Positions 8,560-17,111 are shown, numbered from the stretch's first letter. The stretch is 64,000 nt of DNA from Phycisphaeraceae bacterium (GCA_019454185.1 CP075368.1:1426001-1490000); one strand, 5' to 3'. Notes: generated by a model from the letters alone, not told the origin. Made by a program: numbers and translations.

Positions 8560-10014
8560 ATGTTTGAGGTAGTTCTCTCCATCCTCGCCGCGGCCTTTGC
8601 CGCTTGGGGTCTCCTGGGACCCAAGTACACGGAGAAGATCCGGGCGAAGATGCGCCTCCGCCCGGGCTGGCTCATTGCGCTCGGCCTTACGGCCCTGGGG
8701 CTGACCGTGGTTCATCCGTTCGTGCATGCCGCCATCGATCCCGCGTGCCAGTCTTGGCGAGACTGGGCGCTCGCCATGGGACAGCTTCTCGTCGTCGTGT
8801 GCTTTGGTCTGGCATCGTGGCTCGTTTGGCCCCTCGGTAAATGGACCGAGGCCGAGATTCAGTCGTTCCACCAGCGGGTGGAGTCGCTCATCCTCACCGG
8901 CCGGGCCGACATCGTGGTCGATGTCCTGGATGCGGCGTTTCCCGACCTCCCCCCACGCGCGGCCGAACACGATCCGGCGAGAACGCCAACCGAGTTCGAA
9001 GAGGCATACGACGCGGTGCTGGAGGACGCCCTCGTTCACGTCGAGTTCATCCGCGCCGCCGCCCGACACAAACGCTCCTTTCTGGCGCGGCTCTTCACCC
9101 ATGAGTCCCGTGCCGGGCTGAACGCTTCCGCCCGAATCCTGCATGAGTTGATGTTCGGGCCGGATCGGCTATTGCCCCTCGAACTATCGGCCACCACCAA
9201 CTTCTCCGATCGCGACGATCCACGACACCACTACTGGATTCCAGAGCGCTGCATCATCCTCCATGCACTGTTCGACAACATCATCGTCGCTGATCGGCTG
9301 AAGGCTTGGCAACCAATCGGCAACGGCGTCATGAATCACCTCGCATCCATGGCAGGCAAGAGCAGTGCCGATCCTGACCAGCGAACCTTCTCAGATCAGT
9401 ACGAGGCGGTTCGCTGGACATCGCCTGTTGGTGCGGGCATCTGGTTCTTCCGTGTCATGGCTTCGAGTGCAGCGACTCAGAACCACATCGACCACATGTC
9501 GATCGAGTACCTCTCGCACTTTGTTGACGAGATCGAGCCAATGGTGGAGATTCCCGCGAAGTCGAACGCTAACGAGTTCGCCAATCCGTATTGCTACTGG
9601 ATTTATGACTGCTTGCAATGCTGCTCCGACGTCGTCACCGCAAGCGCTCGTTTGGCCGACTCCCAGGCCGCACATACTGCACTTGATCCCGACGACGAAG
9701 AGACGCACACGACACTGAAGGGCGCGATCTACACCTTGGGGCTGTGCTTAGCGGCCGTCGTCAAGTCGAGCCGATTGCCGGAGCGATTGAAGATGGGATG
9801 CACAGGGGCACTCTGCATGCACTTCACGGCGTGGTGCAGCAAGAAGTATCCGAATGGCATGGAAGAGCTCGCGCTTCGGATACTGATCGCAGGCATGTCG
9901 CGCGAAGAGCGTGATCATGTTGCGCACTATGTCGGCAGAATCGCACTCGACAACCCGCATCTGCCATCGCATGAGCGGTTGCGTGCACATCTGGTGGGCG
10001 ATGGTCCGGAATAG
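8560..10014 (+). CDS. Unrecognised membrane-anchored protein in defence island
   Basis: I do not recognise this 484-residue protein. Three hydrophobic segments lie near residues 3-20, 35-54 and 69-89, followed by about 390 mostly cytosolic residues that look alpha-helical and contain several Cys and His residues (for example CLQCCSD). The ATG at 8560 is preferred over upstream in-frame starts because GAGGAAGG lies just before it and the hydrophobic N-terminus begins there. It lies 109 bases after the YaaC-like gene and 50 bases before the next unknown gene, all on the plus strand. A membrane-anchored effector or sensor fits the context, but no motif proves it. Confidence 0.6.
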   Translation: MFEVVLSILAAAFAAWGLLGPKYTEKIRAKMRLRPGWLIALGLTALGLTVVHPFVHAAIDPACQSWRDWALAMGQLLVVVCFGLASWLVWPLGKWTEAEIQSFHQRVESLILTGRADIVVDVLDAAFPDLPPRAAEHDPARTPTEFEEAYDAVLEDALVHVEFIRAAARHKRSFLARLFTHESRAGLNASARILHELMFGPDRLLPLELSATTNFSDRDDPRHHYWIPERCIILHALFDNIIVADRLKAWQPIGNGVMNHLASMAGKSSADPDQRTFSDQYEAVRWTSPVGAGIWFFRVMASSAATQNHIDHMSIEYLSHFVDEIEPMVEIPAKSNANEFANPYCYWIYDCLQCCSDVVTASARLADSQAAHTALDPDDEETHTTLKGAIYTLGLCLAAVVKSSRLPERLKMGCTGALCMHFTAWCSKKYPNGMEELALRILIAGMSREERDHVAHYVGRIALDNPHLPSHERLRAHLVGDGPE

Positions 10015-10064
10015 CCGCCATCGTGTCGATGTCCAATACGTCTCGTGCCATGCAGGAGATCGCC

Positions 10065-11105
10065 ATGCCAGTCACGATCGATCGCGAGAAGCACGGATGG
10101 GCAATAGACATCATCAGCAAGCACTTCAGGTACGGGCTGGCAGAGATCTGCGGCACGAAGTTCCTCGCCGATCGCTACCGCGCGTTTGTTCGCCGCGAGG
10201 ATCCGATCTATGCAACGCTTCTCAACGGGATGGACGACGAGCCACTGGCCCGAACGTTCGTCAGCTACTGGACAATCGCCCACACGATGGCGACACAGAG
10301 TCGTTTCTGGCTTGAGCGGGCGGTTGCAGAGATCCTGCTGCATCAGGTGCGTGAGAAGCAGCGCGACCTTTCCGCGCTGTACTCCCAGGCAATGCTGAGC
10401 CGTGGGGATCTGTCCAAGGGCGTGCCGATTGCGACCCTCGGCGAGGAGTACCTTGAGACGGCGGACAGTTCTCGTGCGTGGGTCGTGCAGCTCCAGCAAT
10501 CCGCGTTGCGTGAGATCGACGTGATCATCGGCGAGCAGGAGCGAGACAGACGATGGAAAGAGCGAAGACCGCCCCAACCTCGTGATTGGGACAATCCCTC
10601 GATGCACACCGCCATCGAGTCCGATCATCTCTGCATGATGCGTATCTGCGAGTCCTTCAAGGGGCCACCCTTTCAGGATGTAGCTATCCAGTGCAATCTG
10701 CTCGTCATCGAGCCGGACACCCTCGACGGAGGCCCGCACGCATGGGCGTTCCGGTTCGTGAATCCCAAGACCATCGCGAGCCATGCGACGAGAAAGCAGG
10801 AGCGAGTGAACATGCTGCGCCTCTACGCCTATCTCGTACAAGAGAAGATCCTGCGCGACCCTTCATCGCTCCGAGTGGCGGTCGCTGCCCTCGTTCCGCG
10901 GAGTGCGGACTCAGGGTGGCAGGACCAGCATCCCGACTATTTCTCGACGGCGACCTACTGGTCAACGCAGCGTCTCTGGAAGTTTATCGGCGTGCCGTAT
11001 GACGCTGTCACCACAGCGATCGAGAACATCGCGGGCGAGTTCAGAGATCAACTGCGAATGGGGCTTCGCGCCCTTTTGCCCGAGACAGATTCCAAGCAGA
11101 CCTGA
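10065..11105 (+). CDS. Unrecognised cytosolic protein in defence island (possible nuclease, unproven)
   Basis: A 346-residue soluble protein that I cannot assign. ATG 10065 is chosen because AGGAG lies 6 bases upstream; in-frame starts at 10023, 10029 and 10050 would add up to 14 residues. The C-terminal part (about 225-330) alternates acidic and lysine-containing strand-like segments and includes TYWSTQRLWKFIGVPYD, wording reminiscent of some type II restriction endonucleases of the TdeIII kind. I cannot point to a confident PD-(D/E)xK triad, so that reading is tentative. It sits between the membrane-anchored unknown and the DUF262-HNH gene (48 bases apart). Confidence 0.55.
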   Translation: MPVTIDREKHGWAIDIISKHFRYGLAEICGTKFLADRYRAFVRREDPIYATLLNGMDDEPLARTFVSYWTIAHTMATQSRFWLERAVAEILLHQVREKQRDLSALYSQAMLSRGDLSKGVPIATLGEEYLETADSSRAWVVQLQQSALREIDVIIGEQERDRRWKERRPPQPRDWDNPSMHTAIESDHLCMMRICESFKGPPFQDVAIQCNLLVIEPDTLDGGPHAWAFRFVNPKTIASHATRKQERVNMLRLYAYLVQEKILRDPSSLRVAVAALVPRSADSGWQDQHPDYFSTATYWSTQRLWKFIGVPYDAVTTAIENIAGEFRDQLRMGLRALLPETDSKQT

Positions 11106-11153
11106 GGCATGCTCGACCAAGCCATTGCACACCGCTGACAGGGAGATCACACC

Positions 11154-12863
11154 ATGGGAAAGGCCGAACGGACCGTCGAAGAGCTCGTGAGCATGATCGA
11201 GAGCAAGGAGCTCCGACTCCCCGAGATGCAACGCCGCTATGTCTGGAAGGCGACTCGCGTGCGCGACCTCCTGGACTCTCTTTACCGTGGCTATCCCTCT
11301 GGCGCCATTCTCGTCTGGGAGGCCGAGGGGCAGGTGCCCGAGCGTTCGTTCGCGGTTGAGCAGTCCAAGAACACCGTTCAGTCCGGCCTGCTCCTTCTCG
11401 ACGGCCAGCAACGCCTGACGTCACTCTCGGCCGTGGTCCGAGGGGTTCCGGTGACCGTCCGCGGCCGCAGCCGCCCCATCGACATCCTCTTCAACCTCGA
11501 CCATTCCGACAAGTTGACCTACGTCACCGAAGTCCACGAGGAGGACGACGACGAGTCCGAAGTCGACGATGAGTTCGGTGCCGACGCCACCGAGGACGAC
11601 CTCCAGAAGCGATTGAGTGAGATGGCGTTCGTGGTGGAAACCCGCCAGCTCGCGGCTCGCCCGAACTGGGTGAGCGTCACGGATGTCTTCAAGACCGCGG
11701 ACAACGCCTCATTCCTGAAACGCGCCGGCGTCAAGGACTTCGACGACCCGCGATTCACGCTCTACAACGATCGCCTGAACAAGCTCCGCGCCATCCGCAA
11801 ATACATGTACCGCATCGACATCCTCGAGCGCTCCATGTCCTATGAGGAAGTGACCGAGATCTTCGTCCGCGTGAACTCACTCGGGGCGAAGCTCCGAAGC
11901 TCTGACCTGGCCATGGCACAGATCACGGCAAAGTGGCCCCAGTCTCTCAAGGTCCTTGAAGAGTTCCAGGAGTCCTGCGCAAAGGCCGGGTTCGAACTGG
12001 AACTCGGCATCGTCCTCAAGAACCTGGTCGCGTTCGCCACCGGTCAAAGCCGCTTCAAGGTCGTCGGCAACCTCTCGATCGATCGGATCAAGTCCGCGTG
12101 GAAGCCGAGCACTCAGGGAATGGAGTACGCCATCAACTTCAGCCGCAGCAACGCCGGGATCAGCGGCCACGCACTGCTCTCCTCGCCCTACCTTCTGATT
12201 GCGCTCGCCGTCTTCGCAGAGAAGTCGAAGTACCAACTCTCGCAGGCCGACGAGGCATCCCTCCGGTACTGGCTGCTCGCCGCGAACGCCAAGGGCCGAT
12301 ATTCCCGGGGCTCCTCCGAGACGATCCTCGACCAGGATCTCGCGACCATCGCGTCCGGACGCGGACCACTGGGGCTCATCGAGCGGGCCGAGTCTGCGTT
12401 CGGGCGCCTCAGCGTCCTGCCCACCGACCTCGCTGGCCGGAACCAACGAAGCGCCCTCTTCAAGACCATGTTTCTGGCTTTCCACGCCGCCGGCGCCATG
12501 GACTGGGAACAAGCGGTTCGCATCTCGCTCGCTCACCGGGGCAAGATGCAATGGCTCCAGTTTCACCACATCTTCCCGCGCGCGGTTCTGAAGGGCGTTT
12601 ATAAACCCGTCGAGATCAACGACATCTGCAATCTGGCGTTCATAGGGGGCCGCACAAACCGGCGCATCAGCAGCAAGGAGCCTGCGGTGTATCTCGCCGC
12701 TCTGCTCGATAAGCACGGCCCGAAACAGCTCGAAGCGCAGTGCATCCCCACCGATCGGGCCCTCTACGCCATTGACCGCTTCCCGGAGTTCCTCGAAGCA
12801 CGCCGCCAGCTCGTTGCGGCACGGCTCAACGACTTCCTTGAGAGTGCCAGAACACTGCGGTGA
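11154..12863 (+). CDS. DUF262/DUF1524-like (GmrSD-type) HNH nuclease
   Basis: A 569-residue single-chain protein. The N-terminal DUF262 (ParB/Srx-like NTPase) domain shows RLPEMQRRYVW near 21-31 and DGQQRLTSL at 83-91. An acidic stretch lies near 125-145. The C-terminal HNH nuclease has HHIFPR at 471-476 and NDICNLAFIGGRTNRRIS shortly after. This architecture is that of GmrSD, BrxU and related modification-dependent (type IV) restriction enzymes that cut phage DNA carrying modified bases. Target modification is unknown. Next to a type I R-M system it would complement it by attacking phages that evade restriction by base modification. Confidence 0.85.
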   Translation: MGKAERTVEELVSMIESKELRLPEMQRRYVWKATRVRDLLDSLYRGYPSGAILVWEAEGQVPERSFAVEQSKNTVQSGLLLLDGQQRLTSLSAVVRGVPVTVRGRSRPIDILFNLDHSDKLTYVTEVHEEDDDESEVDDEFGADATEDDLQKRLSEMAFVVETRQLAARPNWVSVTDVFKTADNASFLKRAGVKDFDDPRFTLYNDRLNKLRAIRKYMYRIDILERSMSYEEVTEIFVRVNSLGAKLRSSDLAMAQITAKWPQSLKVLEEFQESCAKAGFELELGIVLKNLVAFATGQSRFKVVGNLSIDRIKSAWKPSTQGMEYAINFSRSNAGISGHALLSSPYLLIALAVFAEKSKYQLSQADEASLRYWLLAANAKGRYSRGSSETILDQDLATIASGRGPLGLIERAESAFGRLSVLPTDLAGRNQRSALFKTMFLAFHAAGAMDWEQAVRISLAHRGKMQWLQFHHIFPRAVLKGVYKPVEINDICNLAFIGGRTNRRISSKEPAVYLAALLDKHGPKQLEAQCIPTDRALYAIDRFPEFLEARRQLVAARLNDFLESARTLR

Positions 12864-12893
12864 TCGATACCGCAGAGGAGGGTTTGACGACCC

Positions 12894-13847
12894 ATGGAGA
12901 GCATCACTCAGGCACTCTCGTCGTTGGCGTCTGATCTCGCGGCCAGGCGAGACGAGATCGACCCGCCAGCCGAGCGATTCTCGACGCATCCCGAACGATG
13001 TTGGTACTTCGAAAGGGGCCTCGGACATGAAGGAGACGATGAACCGCTGCCCCCGCTTCGCCCCGCGCTCGACGCTTGTCTCGCCACGCTTTCCGACAAT
13101 TCATTCCAGAGACTGGCCGCAGGCATCGACGCGGCGCATTTGCAAGCCGTAACCGCCTCGCTGCGAGAGCACGAGACGAGACTTCGGAATCGATTCGATG
13201 CCGCTGTGGACGCGATCGAGTCGTGCAGATTGGCTGCGATCAGTGAGGCCAACAAGCTGGTCCTGCAGTGGCTTGGCGTCCGGTCGCGTCGCCGGCGCAC
13301 ATACCTTTTCACCGCCGAGTCCTTGCGAGTCGCACTCGATCCTGACGGTCCGATTGGTGGAACGCCGCAACGACGCCGCGCTCTCGCAAAGGCGATCGAA
13401 TCGGGAGGACGAGTCTCCAGATACCAGACATCCATCGGCCCACCCAAACGTCCCAGATCGGCCAAGGAAGTGGCGTCCCGGTACTGGGTTGCTCTCACGG
13501 ATGCCGATCGCGAGATCGCCGGGATTCGGGCACAACTGAGCGCGGATGTGAAGGCCGTCGTGGACTATCTCAACTCCGCCGCGGCACTCGTAGACGCGAG
13601 CCAGTGGATTCGCTCCGAGGACGCTGCAAGGCGCTCCGGGATAGCCGCCGACACCATCCTCAAGCGAAGCAAGCGCGAGGAATGGCCAACCAGAGGGGCG
13701 GGCAGAATGCGCTGCTATCGACTCTCGGACCTTGAGAATGCATGGCCAGGCAAGAACTTCAGGACGGACACAACACCGGGAATGAGAAAGCAAAAATTGT
13801 GCCCGGACAACTCCGGACATATGCGGAAAGGCCAACGCACCGGCTAG
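12894..13847 (+). CDS. Hypothetical protein with C-terminal HTH-like segment
   Basis: A 317-residue protein that I cannot assign. The first 200 residues look helical. The C-terminus (about 235-290) contains SQWIRSEDAARRSGIAAD and a basic turn followed by RCYRLSDLENAW, which resembles an excisionase/MerR-type helix-turn-helix with its wing. It starts 30 bases after the nuclease gene and is followed by the excisionase-like gene, so it probably belongs to the control or mobility end of the island. The low-complexity tail after residue 290 is not conserved-looking. Confidence 0.5.
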   Translation: MESITQALSSLASDLAARRDEIDPPAERFSTHPERCWYFERGLGHEGDDEPLPPLRPALDACLATLSDNSFQRLAAGIDAAHLQAVTASLREHETRLRNRFDAAVDAIESCRLAAISEANKLVLQWLGVRSRRRRTYLFTAESLRVALDPDGPIGGTPQRRRALAKAIESGGRVSRYQTSIGPPKRPRSAKEVASRYWVALTDADREIAGIRAQLSADVKAVVDYLNSAAALVDASQWIRSEDAARRSGIAADTILKRSKREEWPTRGAGRMRCYRLSDLENAWPGKNFRTDTTPGMRKQKLCPDNSGHMRKGQRTG

Positions 13848-13910
13848 ACCTGACATGAACTCGCGTCTGAAGTCTCGCACACGCGGCTGATCGCGTGCTG
13901 GAGACACAGA

Positions 13911-14126
13911 ATGCGAAGCGATACCTCTGCACGTCCCTCCCCCACCGACCCAGCTCTGCTTGATCTGCACACGGCCGCGCAACGCCTCGGCCTGAGTCAC
14001 CGGACGGTTTGGGAGATGGCTAAGAAGGGCACGCTCCCCACAGTTCGAATCGGCCGGCGCGTGCTCATAAACGCCCGAGCTCTCGACAAGTGGATCTCCG
14101 CCCGAACAAAGGGAGGCGCGGCATGA
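13911..14126 (+). CDS. Excisionase-type helix-turn-helix protein
   Basis: A 71-residue protein of the AlpA/MerR-like excisionase class. DLHTAAQRLGLSHRTVWEMAKKG (about 18-40) forms the helix-turn-helix and TVRIGRRVLINARALDKW the wing. Such proteins direct excision and often repress the integrase. Its stop codon overlaps the ATG of a 54-codon ORF (ATGA at 14123-14126), and the integrase gene lies about 1 kb downstream. It is probably the recombination directionality factor of the island. Confidence 0.75.
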   Translation: MRSDTSARPSPTDPALLDLHTAAQRLGLSHRTVWEMAKKGTLPTVRIGRRVLINARALDKWISARTKGGAA

Positions 14127-14287
14127 GGGAGCCCCCTATCAACGACGCGGCCCCGGCGGCAACCGGGGCAGGCGTCAGGATCGAAAACGTCTGTATCCAG
14201 TCTACGCCCCCAGCCCATGATTGGAGAACGATCGCCCTTCAATGCTGCATTCGTGATAGGGGCTACATCGAGGAGCGTGCGCCATGA
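14123..14287 (+). CDS. 54-residue doubly overlapping small protein
   Basis: A short ORF that I do not recognise. It overlaps the preceding excisionase-like gene by ATGA (14123-14126) and the following winged-helix gene by ATGA (14284-14287). Such twin 4-base overlaps indicate translational coupling and argue that the frame is used. The product contains two Cys residues (CCIRDRG) near the C-terminus and no membrane segment. It may simply be a translational bridge. Confidence 0.5.
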   Translation: MREPPINDAAPAATGAGVRIENVCIQSTPPAHDWRTIALQCCIRDRGYIEERAP

Positions 14288-15087
14288 GCCGCGGAAGCGG
14301 CGGCAACACGCAGCGCAAACTCACCGGCCCATTGCGACTGGACGCCGCGATCGGCAACGCCACACTCGCGCGAGGTGAGAAGGCGATCCTACACGCGATC
14401 GGTCGCAACGTGAACTTCGAAACTTGGACGTGCTTTCCCTCCATCGTGACCATCGCGAAGAGCGCGGGCTATTCAGAGCGACAGACTTCAGAGATTGTCC
14501 GCCGATTACACGAGAAGAACATCCTGCACTTCGATCGCAAGTCTCGGGGCGGGCGTGCTGGCGACGGGCGCGGCATCACGCACGTCTATCGGCTGGACAT
14601 CGACATGTTGGAGTCGCTTATCAACCCCGAAGGGATTGCGGGGTTTACCTCGAAACGTGGGCGCGTGAACCCAGAACCGAACGAGAATGAACCCCGAGGT
14701 CAGTGCGAACAAACAGACCATCCATCACACCAGTCGAACAGACCATTCACCGCAGCACCCGAGCCCGGAAAGGAATCAGCTAGCGCGGCATGGATGGATG
14801 GGCATGACTCGCCCGATCTCCGGGCGGAGCTCATGAGGCAAGGCATCGCCGGTCCCAACCTCGACGCGCTCGTGGCCTCCGGGCGACTCACAGTCGCACA
14901 GGTACGAGCTGAGGCCACCAGCGTCGATGCTGCTCCCGGAGTGCGGAACAAGGCCGCCGTCTTGGCCAAGCGGCTTCTGAGAATCGCAGGCATCGAATCA
15001 GCCCGCCAACGCACGCTCGCTCGTGACATCGATCCTGTGGTGGGTCGGATCGAGCAGCTGCGCCGATCCAAAGTCCGCGATTCTTGA
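14284..15087 (+). CDS. Winged-helix DNA-binding protein of the island (replication- or control-like)
   Basis: A 267-residue protein. Residues about 20-95 form a winged-helix domain of the type seen in element-encoded replication initiators and DnaD-like proteins: TCFPSIVTIAKSAGYSERQT as the recognition region, then RRLHEKNILHFDRKSRGG as the wing. The C-terminal half is polar and helical. It sits between the excisionase module and the integrase, so it probably controls or replicates the excised element. The function is inferred from position and fold only. Confidence 0.6.
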   Translation: MSRGSGGNTQRKLTGPLRLDAAIGNATLARGEKAILHAIGRNVNFETWTCFPSIVTIAKSAGYSERQTSEIVRRLHEKNILHFDRKSRGGRAGDGRGITHVYRLDIDMLESLINPEGIAGFTSKRGRVNPEPNENEPRGQCEQTDHPSHQSNRPFTAAPEPGKESASAAWMDGHDSPDLRAELMRQGIAGPNLDALVASGRLTVAQVRAEATSVDAAPGVRNKAAVLAKRLLRIAGIESARQRTLARDIDPVVGRIEQLRRSKVRDS

Positions 15088-15151
15088 TCGCACCCACTTG
15101 CGCCATCTCGCAAGACATGGCATAATGCACATACCGAAGGAGGGTGAATCA

Positions 15152-16459
15152 ATGTCCAGCATCATCCGTGATCCCGAAGGCCGCAAGCGCATCACGTTCG
15201 GGCCCGTCGATGCACGCCGCACGATCCGACTCGGAAAGTGCGGCATCGGCGACGCCGAGAAGTTCCGAGTCCGCGTGGATGCGCTCATCTCGGCCCGCGC
15301 CCTGAACCAGTCCCCTGACGCTTCCACCGCCGAGTGGCTCCGGGGTCTCCCCGCCGCCATGCACGAGCGGCTTGTCCGCGTCGGGCTCGCCGATCCCCGC
15401 GTGGCCCCCGAATCGACCTCGCTCGGCTCGCTGCTCGATCGGTTCGTGAACGCGGGCGTGATCAAAGCATCGACCCGAGCGGCATACCGACAGGCGACGG
15501 AGAGTCTCCGCAAACATCTCGGTGCCGATACCCCCGTTGACGCGCTCACGCCCTCAGATGCCGACCGCTGGCGCAAGGCGATCGCGGACGAGGGGCTCGC
15601 CCCTGCCACTGTTGCGAAACGAGTGAACATCGCGAAAGCTATCTTCCGCAAGGCAGTTCGGTGGGAGATCATCGACGCGAGCCCCTTTGAAGACCTCCGC
15701 TCCGGCTCTCAATGCAACCCCGACCGGGCGTACTACGTCTCAACAGAGTGCATCCGCGCCGTCCTGGATGCCTGCCCCGATCATCACTGGCGAGCGATCA
15801 TCGCACTGGCAAGGTTCGCGGGGCTCCGCTGTCCATCCGAGCACTTGGGATTGAAGTGGTCGGACGTGAACTGGGAGCGGGCTCGCCTCACGGTTCGGAG
15901 CCCGAAGACCGCAGCCCACGAGGGACACGCCCAGCGCGTGGTGCCGATCGCCCCGGAACTCTTTGGCATCCTCACCGCGCTCTTCGACGGTGCCGAGCCA
16001 GGCACCGACGCCATGCTTCCTCGCCTCCGCGAGCCGGGCGTGAACCTCCGCACGACGTTTCAGAAGATCATCGTTCGCGCGGGCGAACCCGTCTGGCCGC
16101 GGCTCTTCCACAATCTCCGGGCCTCATGCGCCACCGATTGGGTTGAACGGTTCCCCGCCCACGCCGTCGCCAAATGGCTCGGCCACTCCCCGATGATCGC
16201 GGCCCAGCACTACCTCCAGACCCGCGATGCACACTTCGACCTCGCGGCTGGACTCACGCCAAGCGGCGCAGAATCCGGCGCACCTGCGGCGCAAAACGAG
16301 GCGCAGCACCCACCGGCCCCGAATCGCAAGGACTCGAAGGAACGTCTGGAAGTCTCGGTTGAGAGTGGGTTTATGCGTGATCCTGCGATCAATCGCGAAT
16401 CGACGCGAAACAAGAAAGTGGGCGCAACAGGACTCGAACCTGTGACCTCGGCTATGTGA
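15152..16459 (+). CDS. Tyrosine-family site-specific integrase
   Basis: A 435-residue tyrosine recombinase that inserts the island into tRNA-Val. The SAM-like core-binding domain covers about 88-175. The catalytic residues are R226 (in FAGLRCPSE), K252, H320 and R323 (FHNLR), H345 (LGHS) and Y354 (QHYLQ), all present. ATG 15152 is chosen for AAGGAGGG about 8 bases upstream. The 3' end runs through the att core into the tRNA gene, giving the common chance ending GATGLEPVTSAM. In the excised circle the same frame would instead continue into 1155-1523 and add 122 residues (see findings). Confidence 0.92.
   Translation: MSSIIRDPEGRKRITFGPVDARRTIRLGKCGIGDAEKFRVRVDALISARALNQSPDASTAEWLRGLPAAMHERLVRVGLADPRVAPESTSLGSLLDRFVNAGVIKASTRAAYRQATESLRKHLGADTPVDALTPSDADRWRKAIADEGLAPATVAKRVNIAKAIFRKAVRWEIIDASPFEDLRSGSQCNPDRAYYVSTECIRAVLDACPDHHWRAIIALARFAGLRCPSEHLGLKWSDVNWERARLTVRSPKTAAHEGHAQRVVPIAPELFGILTALFDGAEPGTDAMLPRLREPGVNLRTTFQKIIVRAGEPVWPRLFHNLRASCATDWVERFPAHAVAKWLGHSPMIAAQHYLQTRDAHFDLAAGLTPSGAESGAPAAQNEAQHPPAPNRKDSKERLEVSVESGFMRDPAINRESTRNKKVGATGLEPVTSAM
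16419..16438. repeat. attR: 20-bp direct repeat inside tRNA-Val 3' end
   Basis: Identical to 1135-1154. It spans the acceptor 3' strand and most of the T arm of the tRNA, the classical target of tyrosine integrases. The integrase stop codon lies 21 bases beyond it within the tRNA. Confidence 0.8.
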
Positions 16460-16492
16460 CAGCCGCGCTCTAGCCAACTGAGCTATGCGCCC
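16419..16492 (-). tRNA. tRNA-Val (anticodon CAC)
   Basis: A full cloverleaf folds from the minus strand: acceptor GGGCGCA/TGCGCCC, D arm GCTC/GAGC, anticodon stem CGGCT/AGCCG with loop GTCACAT giving anticodon CAC, and T arm ACAGG-TTCGAGT-CCTGT. The discriminator is A and no CCA is encoded. The G at position 32 is unusual. The 3' end forms the island attachment site and remains intact after integration. Confidence 0.9.
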
Positions 16493-16604
16493 GAACACGC
16501 CATCGGCGTGGCCTGAGGATAGGCCGCCACTTGCACCCTTTCCCCAGCCGGGGCGTCAACCGGTCGCACCAGCACGCATGCCTGAAACGTGCACCGTTCG
16601 GGCG

Positions 16605-17111
16605 TCACTGCCGCTCGAGCGCAACCACGAACGAGCGTCCGTCCGTGCCGTGTCGAATAGTCACCGTTCTCGCCGCGGCGTCAATCGCGTCCACACGCCA
16701 AGCTCCATCGACATCGCTGCCGGCCCTCAGCATCTTCCCGCCGATCAACGCGACGTCGCCCGACACACTCCGCATGATCCCCGTCAGTCTGATCACCGGT
16801 TCCGGATCCATCCTCTCCGGAGCAATCGCGATCACCGCCTCAGGCAGCGGCACGCTCGACACCGCAACCTCAGGGAATGGCGACCCGTCAATCGGCGCAG
16901 ACTGACGCTCGTTCGCAAGCCCCCTCACCCAAGAATCATCCGGCAACACCAGCTTCTGTGCCTCGATGGACTTGTGTCCGGCCACGCTTGCCCTCGCGCT
17001 CGAAGGGCCGGGGGCCAGCGTATTCATGCAGAGCACGCAAGCCACCGGACACACAACAGCAGCTATTGCCACGAACTTTGCATGCCGTCGCACGCGTGTT
17101 GCTTCCATCAC
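16605..17111 (-). CDS. Small bitopic membrane protein of the pseudopilin operon (GspC/PilP-like position)
   Basis: A 168-residue protein and last gene of the operon. One hydrophobic segment lies near 12-30 and a periplasmic part follows. The last 70 residues (VIRLTGIMRSVSGDVALIGGKMLRAG...) look like a small beta domain, as in the homology region of PilP/GspC proteins that contact the secretin. Its ATG overlaps the stop of the PilO-like gene (ATGA at 17108-17111). The family call rests on position and this weak resemblance. Confidence 0.55.
   Translation of the reverse strand: MMEATRVRRHAKFVAIAAVVCPVACVLCMNTLAPGPSSARASVAGHKSIEAQKLVLPDDSWVRGLANERQSAPIDGSPFPEVAVSSVPLPEAVIAIAPERMDPEPVIRLTGIMRSVSGDVALIGGKMLRAGSDVDGAWRVDAIDAAARTVTIRHGTDGRSFVVALERQ

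Larger units (their letters stand above)
1135..16438. mobile_element. tRNA-Val-integrated genomic island (about 15.3 kb) carrying restriction/defence genes
   Basis: The segment is bounded by an identical 20-bp direct repeat, TGGGCGCAACAGGACTCGAA, at 1135-1154 and 16419-16438. The right copy is the 3' end of an intact tRNA-Val gene on the minus strand; the left copy is a bare tRNA fragment. A tyrosine integrase gene lies immediately inside the right end, reading into the tRNA, and an excisionase-like HTH gene is close by. This is the standard arrangement of a tRNA-targeted integrative element. Cargo is a type I R-M system, a YaaC-like gene, a DUF262-HNH nuclease and unknown genes. No conjugation, capsid or plasmid-partition genes are visible, so it looks like a non-self-transmissible defence island. 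Confidence 0.85.
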
